Below are positions 10,922 to 23,130 of a stretch of DNA of 64,000 bases, one piece after another. Origin of the DNA: Sitta carolinensis. Its lineage: Eukaryota > Chordata > Aves > Passeriformes > Sittidae. The translations under genes were made by a program, and so were the position numbers. The notes beneath the pieces are model-generated. The model was not told the origin of the DNA, ran no database searches, and saw only the letters and a list, made by a program, of their open reading frames with translations. The first letter of the stretch is position 1. Each line of letters begins with the position of its first letter. Where the stretch lies: the NCBI GenBank assembly GCA_032173965.1, contig CM063288.1:8784501-8848500 (forward strand), written 5' to 3'.

Positions 10922-13044
10922 TCCAAACACTTGGCAAAAACTGAATAATTGGCAGGAGAGCCATTCTTTTCTTTGAAGAACTAGTGCAGTCCCCCTAAAA
11001 AGAGTTTGTAGAGTAGGAATTCTTCTACTGTTCTACAATCCTTCTCCCATTCACCTCTGCCTTCTCTGATATGCCCTCTAAATAGTTCCTTGTCAAGTCA
11101 GAGGCAAAAAGCTCAACAAACTGTTGTTCCTGATCTGGCTCAGGATTTCTGATGGGTGCTTTTTTCATCTGCTTTTGTTTTGAGAATTCTCTGTTGAAGA
11201 CTATTAACAGTGAGGAGAATAACTTCAGAGAGAACACTGGGTGTCACATGGGACAGGTTCTGTAGCTCAGAACCCAGCAGGCATCCAAGCTGTTTGTATG
11301 AGTAAAGAAACTGGGAAAAAAATAAATCAGTTAGGTTTCTGGGAGTTAAATTGTCCACTACTTGAAATGACTAGTACAAGTACTAGCATGGAACCAAGCA
11401 GCTGAAACAACAGCAATCTCCATCCCGAATACAGTCAGGTTTTTAAGACCTGAAGGAAAAGCAAGCATTGAAGGGGATTTCAGTGATATTGTTCATGAGT
11501 ATTTTTGTGTCTGTTTGAGAAGAATGAAGTACCAGAGCAATGGGAGAAGAGGAAAACAGCCGGCTCAGAAGGATGTTAGAGTCCAGAGGACAAGCCAAAG
11601 TGTCCAGGACCAGTGCTGGCTCAGTAAGGTGTTGAAGTTGTTGTTGGCTGGACAAAATGTTATTGAGGCCCAAGGGGTAACAGCTGCCCTTCATTCCAGA
11701 GAGTTGAAAAGAAGCACTTACAGTCACTTATGAAACTATAGCAGTCTCCAAATCAAAGCCAAGAAACATGTCATCACCCAAACAGCACAGGCAAGCGCCT
11801 GGCCATTGAGGAATATTTGGTAGAGTGAGAAGAGGGAAGGCGAGGACATTGCAGACAAGGGGCAGAAGTCCAGAGGGAGAGAGAGTGGGATTACTTACCA
11901 GAGTTCAAGATGTAGGCTGAAGGCATGGGCAAAGGAGAGATCTCCTACTATTGGATGTTTTGTGTGTTCAGGAAGATTATACTGTTTCAGCCTTCAAAAT
12001 TATGCAATTTTGGATGGAAGATGATCCACCACATTCAGTTTTCCTTCTCTCTAAAAAAATCTCCTTTTTTCAGCCAACTGCTTGAATCCAAAGGATGAAC
12101 CATGTGCATTATTCAGGGAAACTGGTCTGCATGCTTATCTTTTCCCTTGCTCTTGATCCTAACAAGGCACCCTATGAGACTGAACACAGAGAAAGCAGAA
12201 ATATGAATCAGCATGATACCCCACTGGTATATTATGGAAGAACTGCAGAGACCCACAGTAAAAACTTAGAGACTCAAAAAAATTATTTCACATCCTCAGA
12301 ATCTTCTCTGTCCTTGAAAATCATGAACCTGAGAAATCTGTAGAAAGTTTCCAGTGAAGTCAGTTGCTCATTTTCAGCAGGAAGCAGTATGGTCCAAACA
12401 GAAACAAAGAAGTCCATAACTACATGCTTTCCAAGAGATTTTCTTGCTGCAGTACAGAGGCAGAGGAAAACCTGTAGAAGACTTTGCAGTAATGAAAATC
12501 TCTTTTCCCTGTTGCTTCTCTGTGCTCCACTCCAGCATCTCAACCTGTGTTATAAAAAATTTCATGATCAAAAACTGTAGATATCTTTCTTTATTTTCTC
12601 CTAGGAGTCTGAGAAAGTTTACTGGGAAACTTTAAATGGAGTTCAGTGGGATTTGGATCAGGTACTCAGGGAGGAGGCTGAGGAAAAGATCTTGGTGGCT
12701 TCAGTGTAAAAGTATGAAGGTGGTAGTCAGAACAGCCAGGAAATGAAATGGGCTAATGATGCACCTAATAACTTGCTGAAAATTCTGCAACAGGGAATAG
12801 AGCCAAAATCTCAGTAGAGATGTGAGTCTTTATTTCAAAACCGAGCAAGAAGCCTCTTGGCAAAATTCCCAAAAGCAAGGTGTGCAGCTGAAAGAATTAT
12901 TTCCAAACAATTCCATTCCAGAAGTACAGATTGAATGGAGATTACCATGGCTACCCCCAGGGCATGACTAACCAGGACTGGTGAGGTTGATCGAGCTGGT
13001 GAACTCTCTGAAGACTGATGTTTCAATAACATTTTGTGTGATAA
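10922..13044. other. Non-coding unique sequence
   Basis: No gene, RNA gene or clear mobile element is seen. Overlapping frames of up to 94 codons at 11025-11733 and 12095-12635 have no recognisable domains and lie on both strands of the same DNA. Confidence 0.55.
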
Positions 13045-13133
13045 GGGCCAGATCCTCAGCTGAGGTTGCCAAGAGCAGCTCTGAGGACATCAGTGGAGTT
13101 GTGTCATTTTATGCCAGGGGAGAACTTGGCCCA
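13045..13133. repeat. Palindromic MITE-like relic, GGGCCAGATCCTCAGCTG type
   Basis: The left end reads GGGCCAGATCCTCAGCTGA and the right end GAGAACTTGGCCC, an imperfect inverted repeat, with CATCAGTGGAGTTGTG between. From memory, this matches an old amniote palindromic repeat whose ends read GGGCCAGATCCTC and whose centre carries CCATTGA-TCAATGG. The element is short, non-coding and diverged. The family name is not assigned. Confidence 0.6.
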
Positions 13134-16100
13134 TGCAATGCACGCAGAGATGATTCATGGTTTAATACCAGGTAACACAAGGCCCTGTCAGAAAGACTTT
13201 AAACTAATAAACTGTGATAATCTAATCTTGTTATCTCTAATACAAACCACTTCATCAAGCTCAGATTAAGTCAGTATGCGCTACATCTTCCCAGCCCTTT
13301 AGGAGGAAAATGCAGTAATTTACCATCTGGTTACAATGTGAGGGTCACAAGGAAAGAACAAAAGTCTCTCAATATATATAATTTTTTGTATTCTAGAAGT
13401 TTGGGATAATGACTCTACTGTCAAGAACTATTTGTAGGAAAGTTATAATGAGGGGATATGAAGAAATAGTCATTATTTCTCAGCTCAGAAAGCTTACAGG
13501 GTTTGCAAAATAGGGCAGAAGTTTTGCCGAAATACTGCTATTGTTCAGGCTCTGATACACTGACATTTCTAATATTGCTTCATTCACTTTTTCATTTTAC
13601 ATCTATTTGTACAAGCTTGGAAGTCAATGCCGTGAGTTATTTGGGTGAAACCAAAATCCCAGGATACTTGACCTCTTCCTTTTTTGCAATCTTATATTGC
13701 ACAATAATCCCTGTCCTCCCAACTTCAGTAACTAAAATTTGGGGTGACTTTCCCAATTTATTAACTTTCTCAGACTATTATTTCTCATATATTTCTCAGA
13801 TAGTGGAAGGTTATCTTTCTTTACTGTAAGAGTAATTTTTTTGGAAGGCAATCCTAACTCAGTTGTTGGTGGAAAGATTTCTGTTTTGAAGAAAAATTGA
13901 ATAGATTATTAAAATGTGTTATTTCAAATTCTTTCTGATAAGCCCTCAAATGAGTGAGATAATAGGCATAAAATCAATAAAAGATATCTGGGAAAAGGAG
14001 TAAAATAAGATATTCTACAGATGGTTAACAGAACATAAAGGGATTGCAGGGAGATATAGGTTTTGCTTAGACATAAGAAAAAGCTTTTTTAATATTTAAC
14101 TAAGGTTAACATTATTTGAAAATCACTCCTCTGTTATTTTGGACTTATCTATAACCAAGTCTGTAAAAATTCAAAGTAACTGCATCTGATAATGGCTGTT
14201 GATGAGACTTTTAGGCAGATGCCATATTCCACTGTAGCTGTTGAGCGCCCTTTGCTTGATCTCATTTGGCTTTGGGATGCTCCACTTACCTTTTAATCAA
14301 AATCTTGCAGTCATAATTGAGCTGTCTTGGTATTGGAAGTATTAAAGGTGTGTCAAGACACTCTCTTACTAATCCAGGAAGGGACAGTCTTTCCTGAATC
14401 CCAGAGACACTTAATGGTTTATGGGACATGACTTTACTCTAGGTGTCATCTTTTAAATAGCAAGTAAAATTAAGGTCTGGCCATTTGTGATTATAAAAGA
14501 TCATTAATTTCATTAAGAATTGAGGTGCTCAATTCCCTTGCATCTAATTGAATTGTGCTTAAGTTACATTTCTTTGTTTTTCTATTATTTCCTGCAAAAG
14601 AGTGATTTGTTCTGATATTTAACCTGGAGTTTAAATGATAAGACATAATATCCATAAAATGGACAGCCTTAAACCCACATACACATCTTTGACAGCATTC
14701 AATTTATAAGTGTTCATTTAATATCCCTTTTTTTGTTCCTTGTGATTATACTGGCTTAATAATGTATCCATGATGCAGGATATATTATATATATGTGCAT
14801 TCGTCTCTCACCCCATAGGTAACATCAAATTTATCATATGTGTTTCATTCATTAAGAATTAGATGAGATTACCAGTGTGGGAAGAGTCTTTTCTCCTCAT
14901 ATGGAAAGATGCATCTGTTTTTTCATTTGAAACATCCAGATAATGAACATCTGGACTGAAACAAATAGGTCCTAAGTTAAAGGACACCAAGCTGTCAAAA
15001 AAATTCTCATCAAATATTCATGAATATCTAAGAAAGGAAAATAACTTGTATTTGTAAATAATTGTTTCTGATATAATATTTCAGCTTCTTCAATAATAAT
15101 GTAAAAATTTTTTTAGGTACATGAGAAAAAATATTTTTAGGTACATTGTGAAAGGTTTTTTTTAAAAATAACAGACTACTGCTTCTAGGAAGAAGAACTT
15201 ATTCAAATTTGTTCCATTTTTGAACTTGTAACCTTTGTGGCAATGAATGCAGTGACAGAGAAGGGACTGATGCAGCAGCCCCAGCTCCTGTGAGCCAGAG
15301 GGACCCTTTGCCTGAGTGGGGACTTCTCCTTCAGGCTCTCAGGCCCTCAGTTTAGCAACCTGAGGAAAATGTCCTTTATATTGTATCTAGGGAAGTGGAG
15401 GCTATGTGCAGGTGTGCACAGGGTGAAAAAAGCAGTAAAAAGTCCTGACAAGGTAAAATCAGAGATAAAATTGGGAGTTCTCTTCTGATTTGTTCAGTCA
15501 TTAGATATCTTAATTTTGTCATTGAATATGCAAGCATACACTGTTTTTAATTGCAGATTAACTGACTGCACTGTCTTTGATTTTCACTTTTGACAATTTG
15601 AAGACAAGCATATACTATTAACCACAGAATTAGCAAAACTATTTAGACTTTCGATTGGATTGTGGAGTGTTATGCATTGAGAGAATTTTTTTCTATTGTT
15701 ACCAAGAACTCTTTTGCATTTGAGGTGATTAAATCACTCACAATCAATTTGTTATCCAAATTTTGAACTCTTTCCTCAATACGAACTCTAAGGATTCAAA
15801 ATGAGTTTAGATTTAATGATAACTATATAAAGGCAGGGCAGACAGAATTCATCACAGGATTTGTTCTTGTTTGAAGTAATGCACATCTTACTCAAGGATT
15901 TCTCCTCAAAAGAATATCGATTGCCAGTGACATTCTTAAGAGCGTTAGTCAAAAAGAAAGGAGTTTTTCCTATGATTTTCTAAATAAATATCTGGTTTAC
16001 TTCAAATGCCTGACACCGTGATGGAGATGGTTATAATAAAAAATAGATCTTAGAGAGCAGACTGCAACATGCCTGTTTGTAGTGTTTATAAGTGTATTTG

Positions 16101-17044
16101 ATTTCACATTGCTCTTTTTCTCAAGCTATATCAAGAACAGCTTAACTGCCTGTGGTGATGAGTTCCTCTCTGCCTGATTCCAGTGAGCCCAGTGCTTGGT
16201 GCAGCTCCCTCTGCTCACCCACACTGCTCAGGCAGCTGGGTCTCCACTGCCTGACTTGGCTGCCACAAGGCTGCAATACCTCTCCTTAATTTTGCTTCTT
16301 TTAAAACAGCAATAATGTATTTCTAAGTATCTAACTACTTGCACTCCTGCAAGGTTTGCAGGTTTGGATTCCTATTAGACTTCACTTGAAACGTCATCTT
16401 CCTCAAATATTCCATTTCCATGCCTGTTTGGATTGTGTCAGTGCTCTGGTAGTATTCATAAGCAAATATGATTGTAATTTAGGCCTCCTCTTGTCAATGA
16501 TGCATGAGAGATTTACAAGCATTAATACGAGTTAGGATGTAAATCCCTTGCTTAACAATAGCAGAGAATAACCCCCTTCATATAGATTCTGACGACCTAT
16601 GAACCAAGGGTCAAGTGGGCCGTGCCACAAATTATCTGACAGCAACAGATGCCAAAGTCTCGGGAGGTGAAAAAAAAATAACAAAAAAATGAGGACTAGG
16701 AAATGCTCGGTTCATTTTCACAAAGAAAAAAGCAGTTGCAGCTATTCCTATAACTTCATGCCTCAGCCACTGACATAGCCACAAATTATAAGAAGCAAAA
16801 CAAAGATTCCTTCTTGCCTGGCAGCAAACTTCCTTCTTACTCCAAAAATACACAAAAGCAGCTCCAAAATAAATAGTCATCACAATTAATTACCTACCCA
16901 AACAGAGGGCTGTGTAATAAATCTTTAAAGTTTTCAAGTGCGCTTTCAGTTTAAAGGAATGTTTGGAGAGTTGAGCAGCAGAAACCACAAAGTATGTCAA
17001 TTCTGAAAATAAATGATGTTTTCATAACTCTGAGATAATCAGAT
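13134..17044. other. Long AT-rich gene-free stretch with a conserved-looking segment at 14170-14690
   Basis: No gene is recognised; few frames exceed 60 codons across nearly 4 kb. A short direct repeat of TTTTTAGGTACAT lies at about 15110-15122 and 15133-15145. The segment 14170-14690 is free of visible repeats and rich in TAATT, ATTAAG and TTTAAT strings, as in vertebrate conserved non-coding elements. Another such stretch is 16430-16580. Conservation is not demonstrated here. Confidence 0.4.
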
Positions 17045-17200
17045 TAGTTCTCCACTCCTTTGCCTCAAGTTTTATACCTGCCTAACTCCATTGATTTCAA
17101 TAGGGGTTTAATCTATGCCACATCAGGTCTCTATCAGTCCTACATCAATTGTAAATTGATTTACAGCAGTTGTAAGTTAGAGGAGGATCACACCCAATGT
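17045..17200. repeat. Ancient palindromic repeat relic with an ACTCCATTGATTTCAAT core
   Basis: CTAACTCCATTGATTTCAAT (17081-17100) is the central motif of an old amniote repeat in which TTTACAC-type arms surround CCATTGA-TCAATGG. Downstream a perfect 7-base hairpin, ATCAATT and AATTGAT with a GTA loop, lies at 17144-17160. Arms are diverged and the boundaries are approximate. Confidence 0.45.
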
Positions 17201-17999
17201 AATAGTTCACAGGCCTTTTAGTCTGTTCCTCCTTTGCAGTTTATTCTGAAATCTCATGTTATTACTTTAGGCTGTTGTAGGGTTTTTCTGCCACCCCACA
17301 GGTGTGTGAGGTTCTGTGCACCCAGGAAAGAGGTATAGTCTGAACCAGGGGGAACCAGGAGACTGCAGAACCCTTCAACTTTTATTTTCTAACCTCATTA
17401 AAGACTTTTTTTTTTTTTTTTTTTAACTGGACATCTCTTTTGCTTTTGATACTGATGAAAGTCCCAAATTCTGCACAGATTTTTGCACTTGTGAAATCAG
17501 TCTGTGAACACAGCACCTGACATGATAGGAAGCCCCAACAGAAGTCCTGGCGAAATTAGGGCTGTGTTGAGGTAAGGGTGGAAAGGAAGAAAAGAAAAGC
17601 ATAGGCATAATTTCTAAAGCAATTATACATATGAACATCCTCACTCATGTGAGGAATGTCCCCAGAATCTGCATTTTGCTCAGTATAACAGGAACAGTTT
17701 CAATTCAGTGAAATTACTTTGAATAACCTGGCTGGATCATGCCCATCGTTACCAGATTCATCAATTCACACTAAAAATGCCTCCAAACGAGGCATAAGGA
17801 ATCTCAGGATTCATACCTATTCCATAGTTTGTTGAAAATTTGAACATTAATGAAGGTAAGAACAGCATAAGGTAATGAAAAGATGCAAAGTGTTGTGGGT
17901 CCTCATTTTTTGAAGATGGTTCTTTTGGCAAAGACTTTCTGTGAAATTGCAGGTGGCAAGGGAGGGCCGTGCTCCTGAGCTGCCAGATGAGCAGTGTGT
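17201..17999. other. Non-coding stretch with a (T)19 tract
   Basis: Nineteen T residues occupy 17406-17424. No gene is recognised. Minus-strand frames at 17423-17644 and 17761-18096 are short, and the second runs into the CR1 relic. Confidence 0.55.
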
Positions 18000-18114
18000 T
18001 AGTGGAGTCTAAACCCTTTCCTTTGTGCTGCAATCCCCTGTGCAGGGGCTTTGGACAATATGACCCCACTGGATGTTCCTTCCTCTCAAAATCCAAGTCT
18101 AAAATTCTATTGAC
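18000..18114 (+). mobile_element. Old CR1-like LINE 3' end
   Basis: Around 18043-18114 the strand reads GCAGGGGCTTTGGACAATA, then TGACCCCACTGGATGTTCC, then TTCCTCTCA, and finishes in AAAATTCTATTGACT. This is the order of the CR1 3' end: GGGGTTGGACTAGATGACC, then the GGTCCCTTCCAACC region, then the ATTCTATGATTCT-type end, with many substitutions. It is older than the copy at 10750 and its 5' boundary is uncertain. Confidence 0.55.
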
Positions 18115-19796
18115 TCAGGTTCGATTCTGAGTCTGTTTTGTCAACCCCAGAACAAACACCTTTGTTTCACGCTATGTTAAATGCAGTGTTAATTAAAAGA
18201 TCATAATCATTGCTTCCCTCCCCCCATGAAACCCTGAGACCAGAAAAGGCCTGCCCTCTGTGTAATTTATGCCTGTGACTGAGGGGATGCCTATCTTGCC
18301 TGGGTATTGCTCAGAATCACAGTTCATCATCTTGGCTCTCAAACAGGGCAGAGACACCAGCCTGGGGTGGGGCAGAGGCATAAACCAAAGGGCACTGTAG
18401 GGAAAAACAGGGGCCAAAACAGTAGGGATACAGGAGCAAACACTGCATGATGAAAAACCATTTGTGAGGTTTTAAAGTAAAACTGAGTGCCTCTCATTAA
18501 ATGTGTTTGCAGACATCCATACAACAACTGAAGATGTCATATCCCATTTCATTTTAGCCTTTTTGTTCTCGCAGCTGCCATCAGCCTTGTTTTCCCTGCA
18601 GACTCTCTTGCAAACAAGATGCCAGATCTCAGGGGGATTTCTGTTTTAGAACAAAAAATTGCAAATAAATGGAAGACTGTAAAATATTTCAGTGGAAGGG
18701 AAAATGAATAAATTATGGGGGCTCTGACCTGCTACTGTTTTTTGTTTGTATTTGTTCAGAGATTAGGGGCAGGGGAAGCTGGAAATTATTCTGCACAGGC
18801 ATTATATTTCATGCAAGATAACACACATTTAAAATTATGCAATCATTTTTCTTGTACTAATGTGAGGTTAATTGAAACGCCCATTTTTTTCTTCCAGTTT
18901 TGAAGGGGATGGATAAAATCAGCACTGGGTCTGCAGTGTTGCTGCAAACTTGAATGGAGTTCCTAAGTCCTGTGGTTGCCCTGGAAAATATACCGGTGGC
19001 GATTTGTACCTGAATCAACAGCAGGGGATTTTTTTTTTTTTTTGTGGCAGAAGAAGTTCTCCAAGCTGGAAGAGCCTTTACAGAGGTGTTTCATATGTTG
19101 TGCATATTTACAGATACCGTGGAGAACGCAGCAGGGGCAGCCAGTGAATCACCCTCGGGTTTATGTGCAGTAACACAGATGTTGAAATGCTGCTGGCCAT
19201 GTTCACTTAGCCAATTTGGGTACAACCCGAAAAGAATTGCTTCCATACAGTTTGGCAGAAACAGACATTTGGTTGCACAGGCTTAATGTTTTTGAATCTT
19301 CCAGGATTTTATCGAATGAAGAGTGTGAACATGATTCTGATTGCCTCTTTATTTTCAAGGGAGGGAAAAAACCCAGTTTTTGAAAACTGTTTAGAAGTCC
19401 CACTCCAAAACAAACCCATTGGTATTTGAAGGGATCAATAAAAACAGCCATTTTGAACAATTTAAAGGATTCTGTGAATTGCACATATGCCTCATCTGGT
19501 ACAAACACTTATTTTCCCTGGAATAATACCCACTGAATTGTATAGAATTTGAGGCAAACCTTCTATTCAGTACAGCAGCACCATGCATCAGGACACTATG
19601 CATTTTCAATGACTGAGGAAATTTATATTGGCAATAGAGATTAAAAAATTGGAAGCAAAGCAAAGAGGAATATGCCAGTCAGTGCCAGTTTATTGGTGGA
19701 CTGATTTGTCAGACACGAGCCAGCCTGGAGTTATCACCTAAATACCTGTCCTTATGCAAGATTAAATACATATATGAGTGTATATTTCTATATTAA
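18115..19796. other. Non-coding stretch with a (T)15 tract
   Basis: A run of 15 T lies at 19029-19043. No gene is recognised. Frames of up to 101 codons at 18950-19663 lie on both strands and show no family signature. Confidence 0.55.
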
Positions 19797-20010
19797 TGTG
19801 GTTTGGCCCCAGCCAGCAACTAAGCACCACACAGCTGCTTGCTCACTCACCCTGCCACAGCAGGATGGAGCAGAGAGTAACTTGGTATAAACACTACTCA
19901 GCAATGAAACAGCAATGTGTTTTCAACATTGTTCTCATACTAAATCAAAAACATAGCCCTATACTAGCTACTAGGAAGAAAATTAACTTTATCTCAGATG
20001 AACCAGAACA
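19797..20010 (-). mobile_element. Internally deleted solo LTR of an endogenous retrovirus
   Basis: On the plus strand the element begins TGTGGTTTGGCCCCAGCC and ends in a block finishing CCAGAACA, so the LTR lies on the minus strand and has TG...CA ends. The left part (AGCAACTAAGCACCACACAG) and the right part (TAGCTACTAGGAAGAAAATT) match, from memory, the two ends of an LTR type common in bird genomes, probably ERVL-like. At 214 bp it is shorter than I recall for such LTRs, and the middle, including the promoter region, appears deleted near 19880. No internal viral genes flank it and no clear target-site duplication remains. Confidence 0.75.
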
Positions 20011-23000
20011 ATTGGCACCAGCACATATATCTATGCATGTATATATTCATTTATGTGTCTTCATATGCAAGAAGATGCAAGTGCAGGGAAAAAATATATA
20101 TTGAAAGGGAAATCAAACATTTATTCTATTTGGAACTAAGAAGATTCTAGTAAAAACAAATTTAGTTGAAAGTAGTAAAGTAGTTGCAAACCTTGAATGG
20201 ATACCCTTTTCCATGTATTTCAACTAATTTCTTGGAGATCCCATTGGCCATCATTATTTACATATAGCTTCCAGTGACAATAACCATTGCCCCTCCTACA
20301 AGTGTGAGACCGTGCAACACTTCAAGTGATGATGAATTTTGCTCATATTTGTAACCTTTCACTTTACAGCTTTGACATTTCATAGGATAAAGTGGAAGGT
20401 GTTTATTGCTTAGTGAGTCTTGTTAAATGGATTAAAATGTGAAGTAAAGGCTTAACTCCTTTCATGTGGCATAGATTACGTTCAGATTGCTTTAGATCCT
20501 GCACACCTAAATCTGCTGTACATACAGAAAAATACATGTATCTATAGAGAAGCAAAACTTTCTGTCAGTGAAAAGCCTGCCAGAAACAAGTCAGTTCAGG
20601 CAAAGATACAAGTGCCTACTTTGCCTAGGAGAAATATTCTTGTCACATAAAAATCCCACCATTAATCAAAAATCACATTATAGCTTCTGGAATGAAGTTT
20701 CCTTTACTACTCTTTAATAATAAGTCTAAGATAAGATAAAATTGGTAATTGTACCTTCTTTTCTGATAGAAGATAATACTAAAGTGGTATAGAAATTTGA
20801 GTTACAAGAATATATTCACCCTGCTAATAGGCTTCCATTATGTGGTCTTTACTGATTTATTCATTACACATTTTCCCTGCATATAGAAAAATTTAATTGA
20901 AAGTTACTTATTACATTGTTACAAAATGTTAACTAGAAAGTTTTCTTTAATCAAATGATCATTAATGCTGGGAGAGCTGGTTTATTTCAATAGTGCATTT
21001 ATCAGGAGCATGAATAACACAGGCATTGGCAACAATTATTTCACAGCACTGTTTGTTCTGCAAGCACTTTCAGGGACTAAACAGATGATTTTGCAGCTTG
21101 CTGGGATCGTTTAATACTTTATTTATATTTATGACTTTTCATGATCAAAGATCTAATGACATGTGAAATGCAGAAAGGTATATAATATTGTGCCTTATCA
21201 AAGGAATGACGTTACCAAGGATGGTAGGAGCTTGTAAAGTCAGATTCTGCCTCGTGCATGTCCCACAGAAGTGGAAGACAAGTGTTCATTCTGTCTCAAG
21301 CAGGAAAGCAACTTGGCATAACATCCTCCAGCAAAGAAAGAAGGAAAGGGGAAAGTGTACTGGAAGCTGGAGCTGTATCTTAGTCACTTTTGCATATTTT
21401 GCAGTCCCTGGAGGTGAGTTTAATACCTGTCCAGTACTACTGTATGTCCTGGCAATAACATCACCCATAATGGAAAACTTGGGAAAACTGAGGGCTCTTC
21501 TTCTAGGGACCAGTGTCCCTTTTTCTGAAGTCCTATGCAAGCAGATAACTAAAATCTTTTGCTGTGAGGAGGTGAAGGATGAGGCACAAAGATATTCCCA
21601 AGTGGACACACTAAAGCAAAGGAAAATGTCCAGGCAGGCAAGAGCGTAAGTGCACACAACAGAGATTCCAATCTTGTCCTATGCAGCGTCTTTTTGAACT
21701 AATTTTGGCATTTAACTGGATGTAAAATCTACTACAAAGCAGGTAGGAGAGTCCCATTGCACACCAGATTTAATTCTCTGCAGCCAGTCCAGCACCCAAT
21801 GGTACCCACAGTATCCAAAGAAGATAAGTACAAACCTGCCTTCTTGCACAGTGGTTACAGACAGACACAGCCCACCCACAGGGTAGATCCAAGCACCTTC
21901 CTTGAGATTTTAAGACATGTTTGCAAATATTTCCTGTGTTTGACAATAACCATAACTACACTATAAACATCTCTTTTATTTCTGATTGCACACTGCTCAA
22001 GAACTCCAGAAAACTGAGTCATTAGGTACATTCACAAACTCCAAGGCTGGCAGAACCGCAATCTGACTCAGACTCAACTGTCAGTGTTTGTTTCCACGGT
22101 AAATTCGGTGAAAATCACAGAAGCAGAGCAGCTACTGGAAGAAATACCATGGCCAACAAAGGCTCAAAAATAAATTAGAAAAATTCTAGCTGCAAGTTCA
22201 GAGACATTGACCCACATGCTAGTCTGAAATAGAGACCTCATGCCCCTTGTTACCTCATATGAACCCTGAGATGAAGATACCACTGCCCTTTAGTCCCTGG
22301 TAACCATTCTGGAACCACAAAACCAGTGATTTAGAAGATATGTATGATATAATTACATGGTCACATGCATTGAAATCTCCAAGCAATTTGCCATGGCCTG
22401 TGAAACACTTACTCCAGGTCACTTCCAGTTCCAGCTGTAGCTGAGTGAATGTTCATTGACAGCATAAAATTCTGGTGCCAGCCTTACAAAATGCTCTTTC
22501 CCTGTTACACAGGCATGGTGGTGCCCTTCATCACTGCTGCTGGTTCCATCCCAGCAGCCACATTTACCTGTCCCCACACCCTCTTCCTAACCCCATGGAA
22601 ACATGAGCAGTCCTAGGAAGGATATAACAAAACTGCACCAACACGAGCTGCTTACTTACTTTGTTTTCCTTAATTTGATAGTTTCCTTCCAGAGCTCCTT
22701 GCAGTAAACAAGCCTCAATGGTGGTTATTTCTGAAGCTGCTCAGGCCCTGTGTGACTTGGCCTCTAGCCTGGAGCTCTGCTTTGCAACCAGCCTAAGGAA
22801 TTATATAAGAAAACCACACATGTTCAGTGACGTTACACAATATCTGCAGAGGGTTATAATTGTTCAGAGAAGCCAAATTCAGAATTGATGAGCAAGCATT
22901 GCTGGGGAGGTAAAGCCTTGCTCTGAGTTACACCCATGCACAGCCAGCAAGTCGAGTTGCTTGCAAGTCACATTTTTAATGGTGCCTCTTCAGAGCAGAA

Positions 23001-23040
23001 GTTAGCCTAGGGAGGCTAAGCTGGAATAATTTTAAAGTCT
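20011..23040. other. AT-rich non-coding stretch
   Basis: No gene is recognised. A 153-codon plus-strand frame at 21188-21649 has no recognised domain and faces a 123-codon frame on the opposite strand. An acceptor-like and a donor-like site nine bases apart at 21405-21413 are noted as a finding. The remaining sequence is unique and featureless to the eye. Confidence 0.5.
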
Positions 23041-23130
23041 TTCCCACCCCTCAAAGCCAAATTCTTCCTTGTCATAGACCTCTGCTGATGTCAATAGATG
23101 TGTTGAGACTGTAAATCAGGCCAGAAGTTG
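23041..23130. repeat. Possible ancient palindromic repeat relic
   Basis: The order CCAAATTCTTCCTTGTC, then GCTGATGTCAATAGATG, then AAATCAGGCC resembles the amniote repeats in which a GCCAAATTCTGCC-type end precedes a CATTGA-TCAATGG centre. The match is weak and recalled from memory; the boundaries are guesses. Confidence 0.3.
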
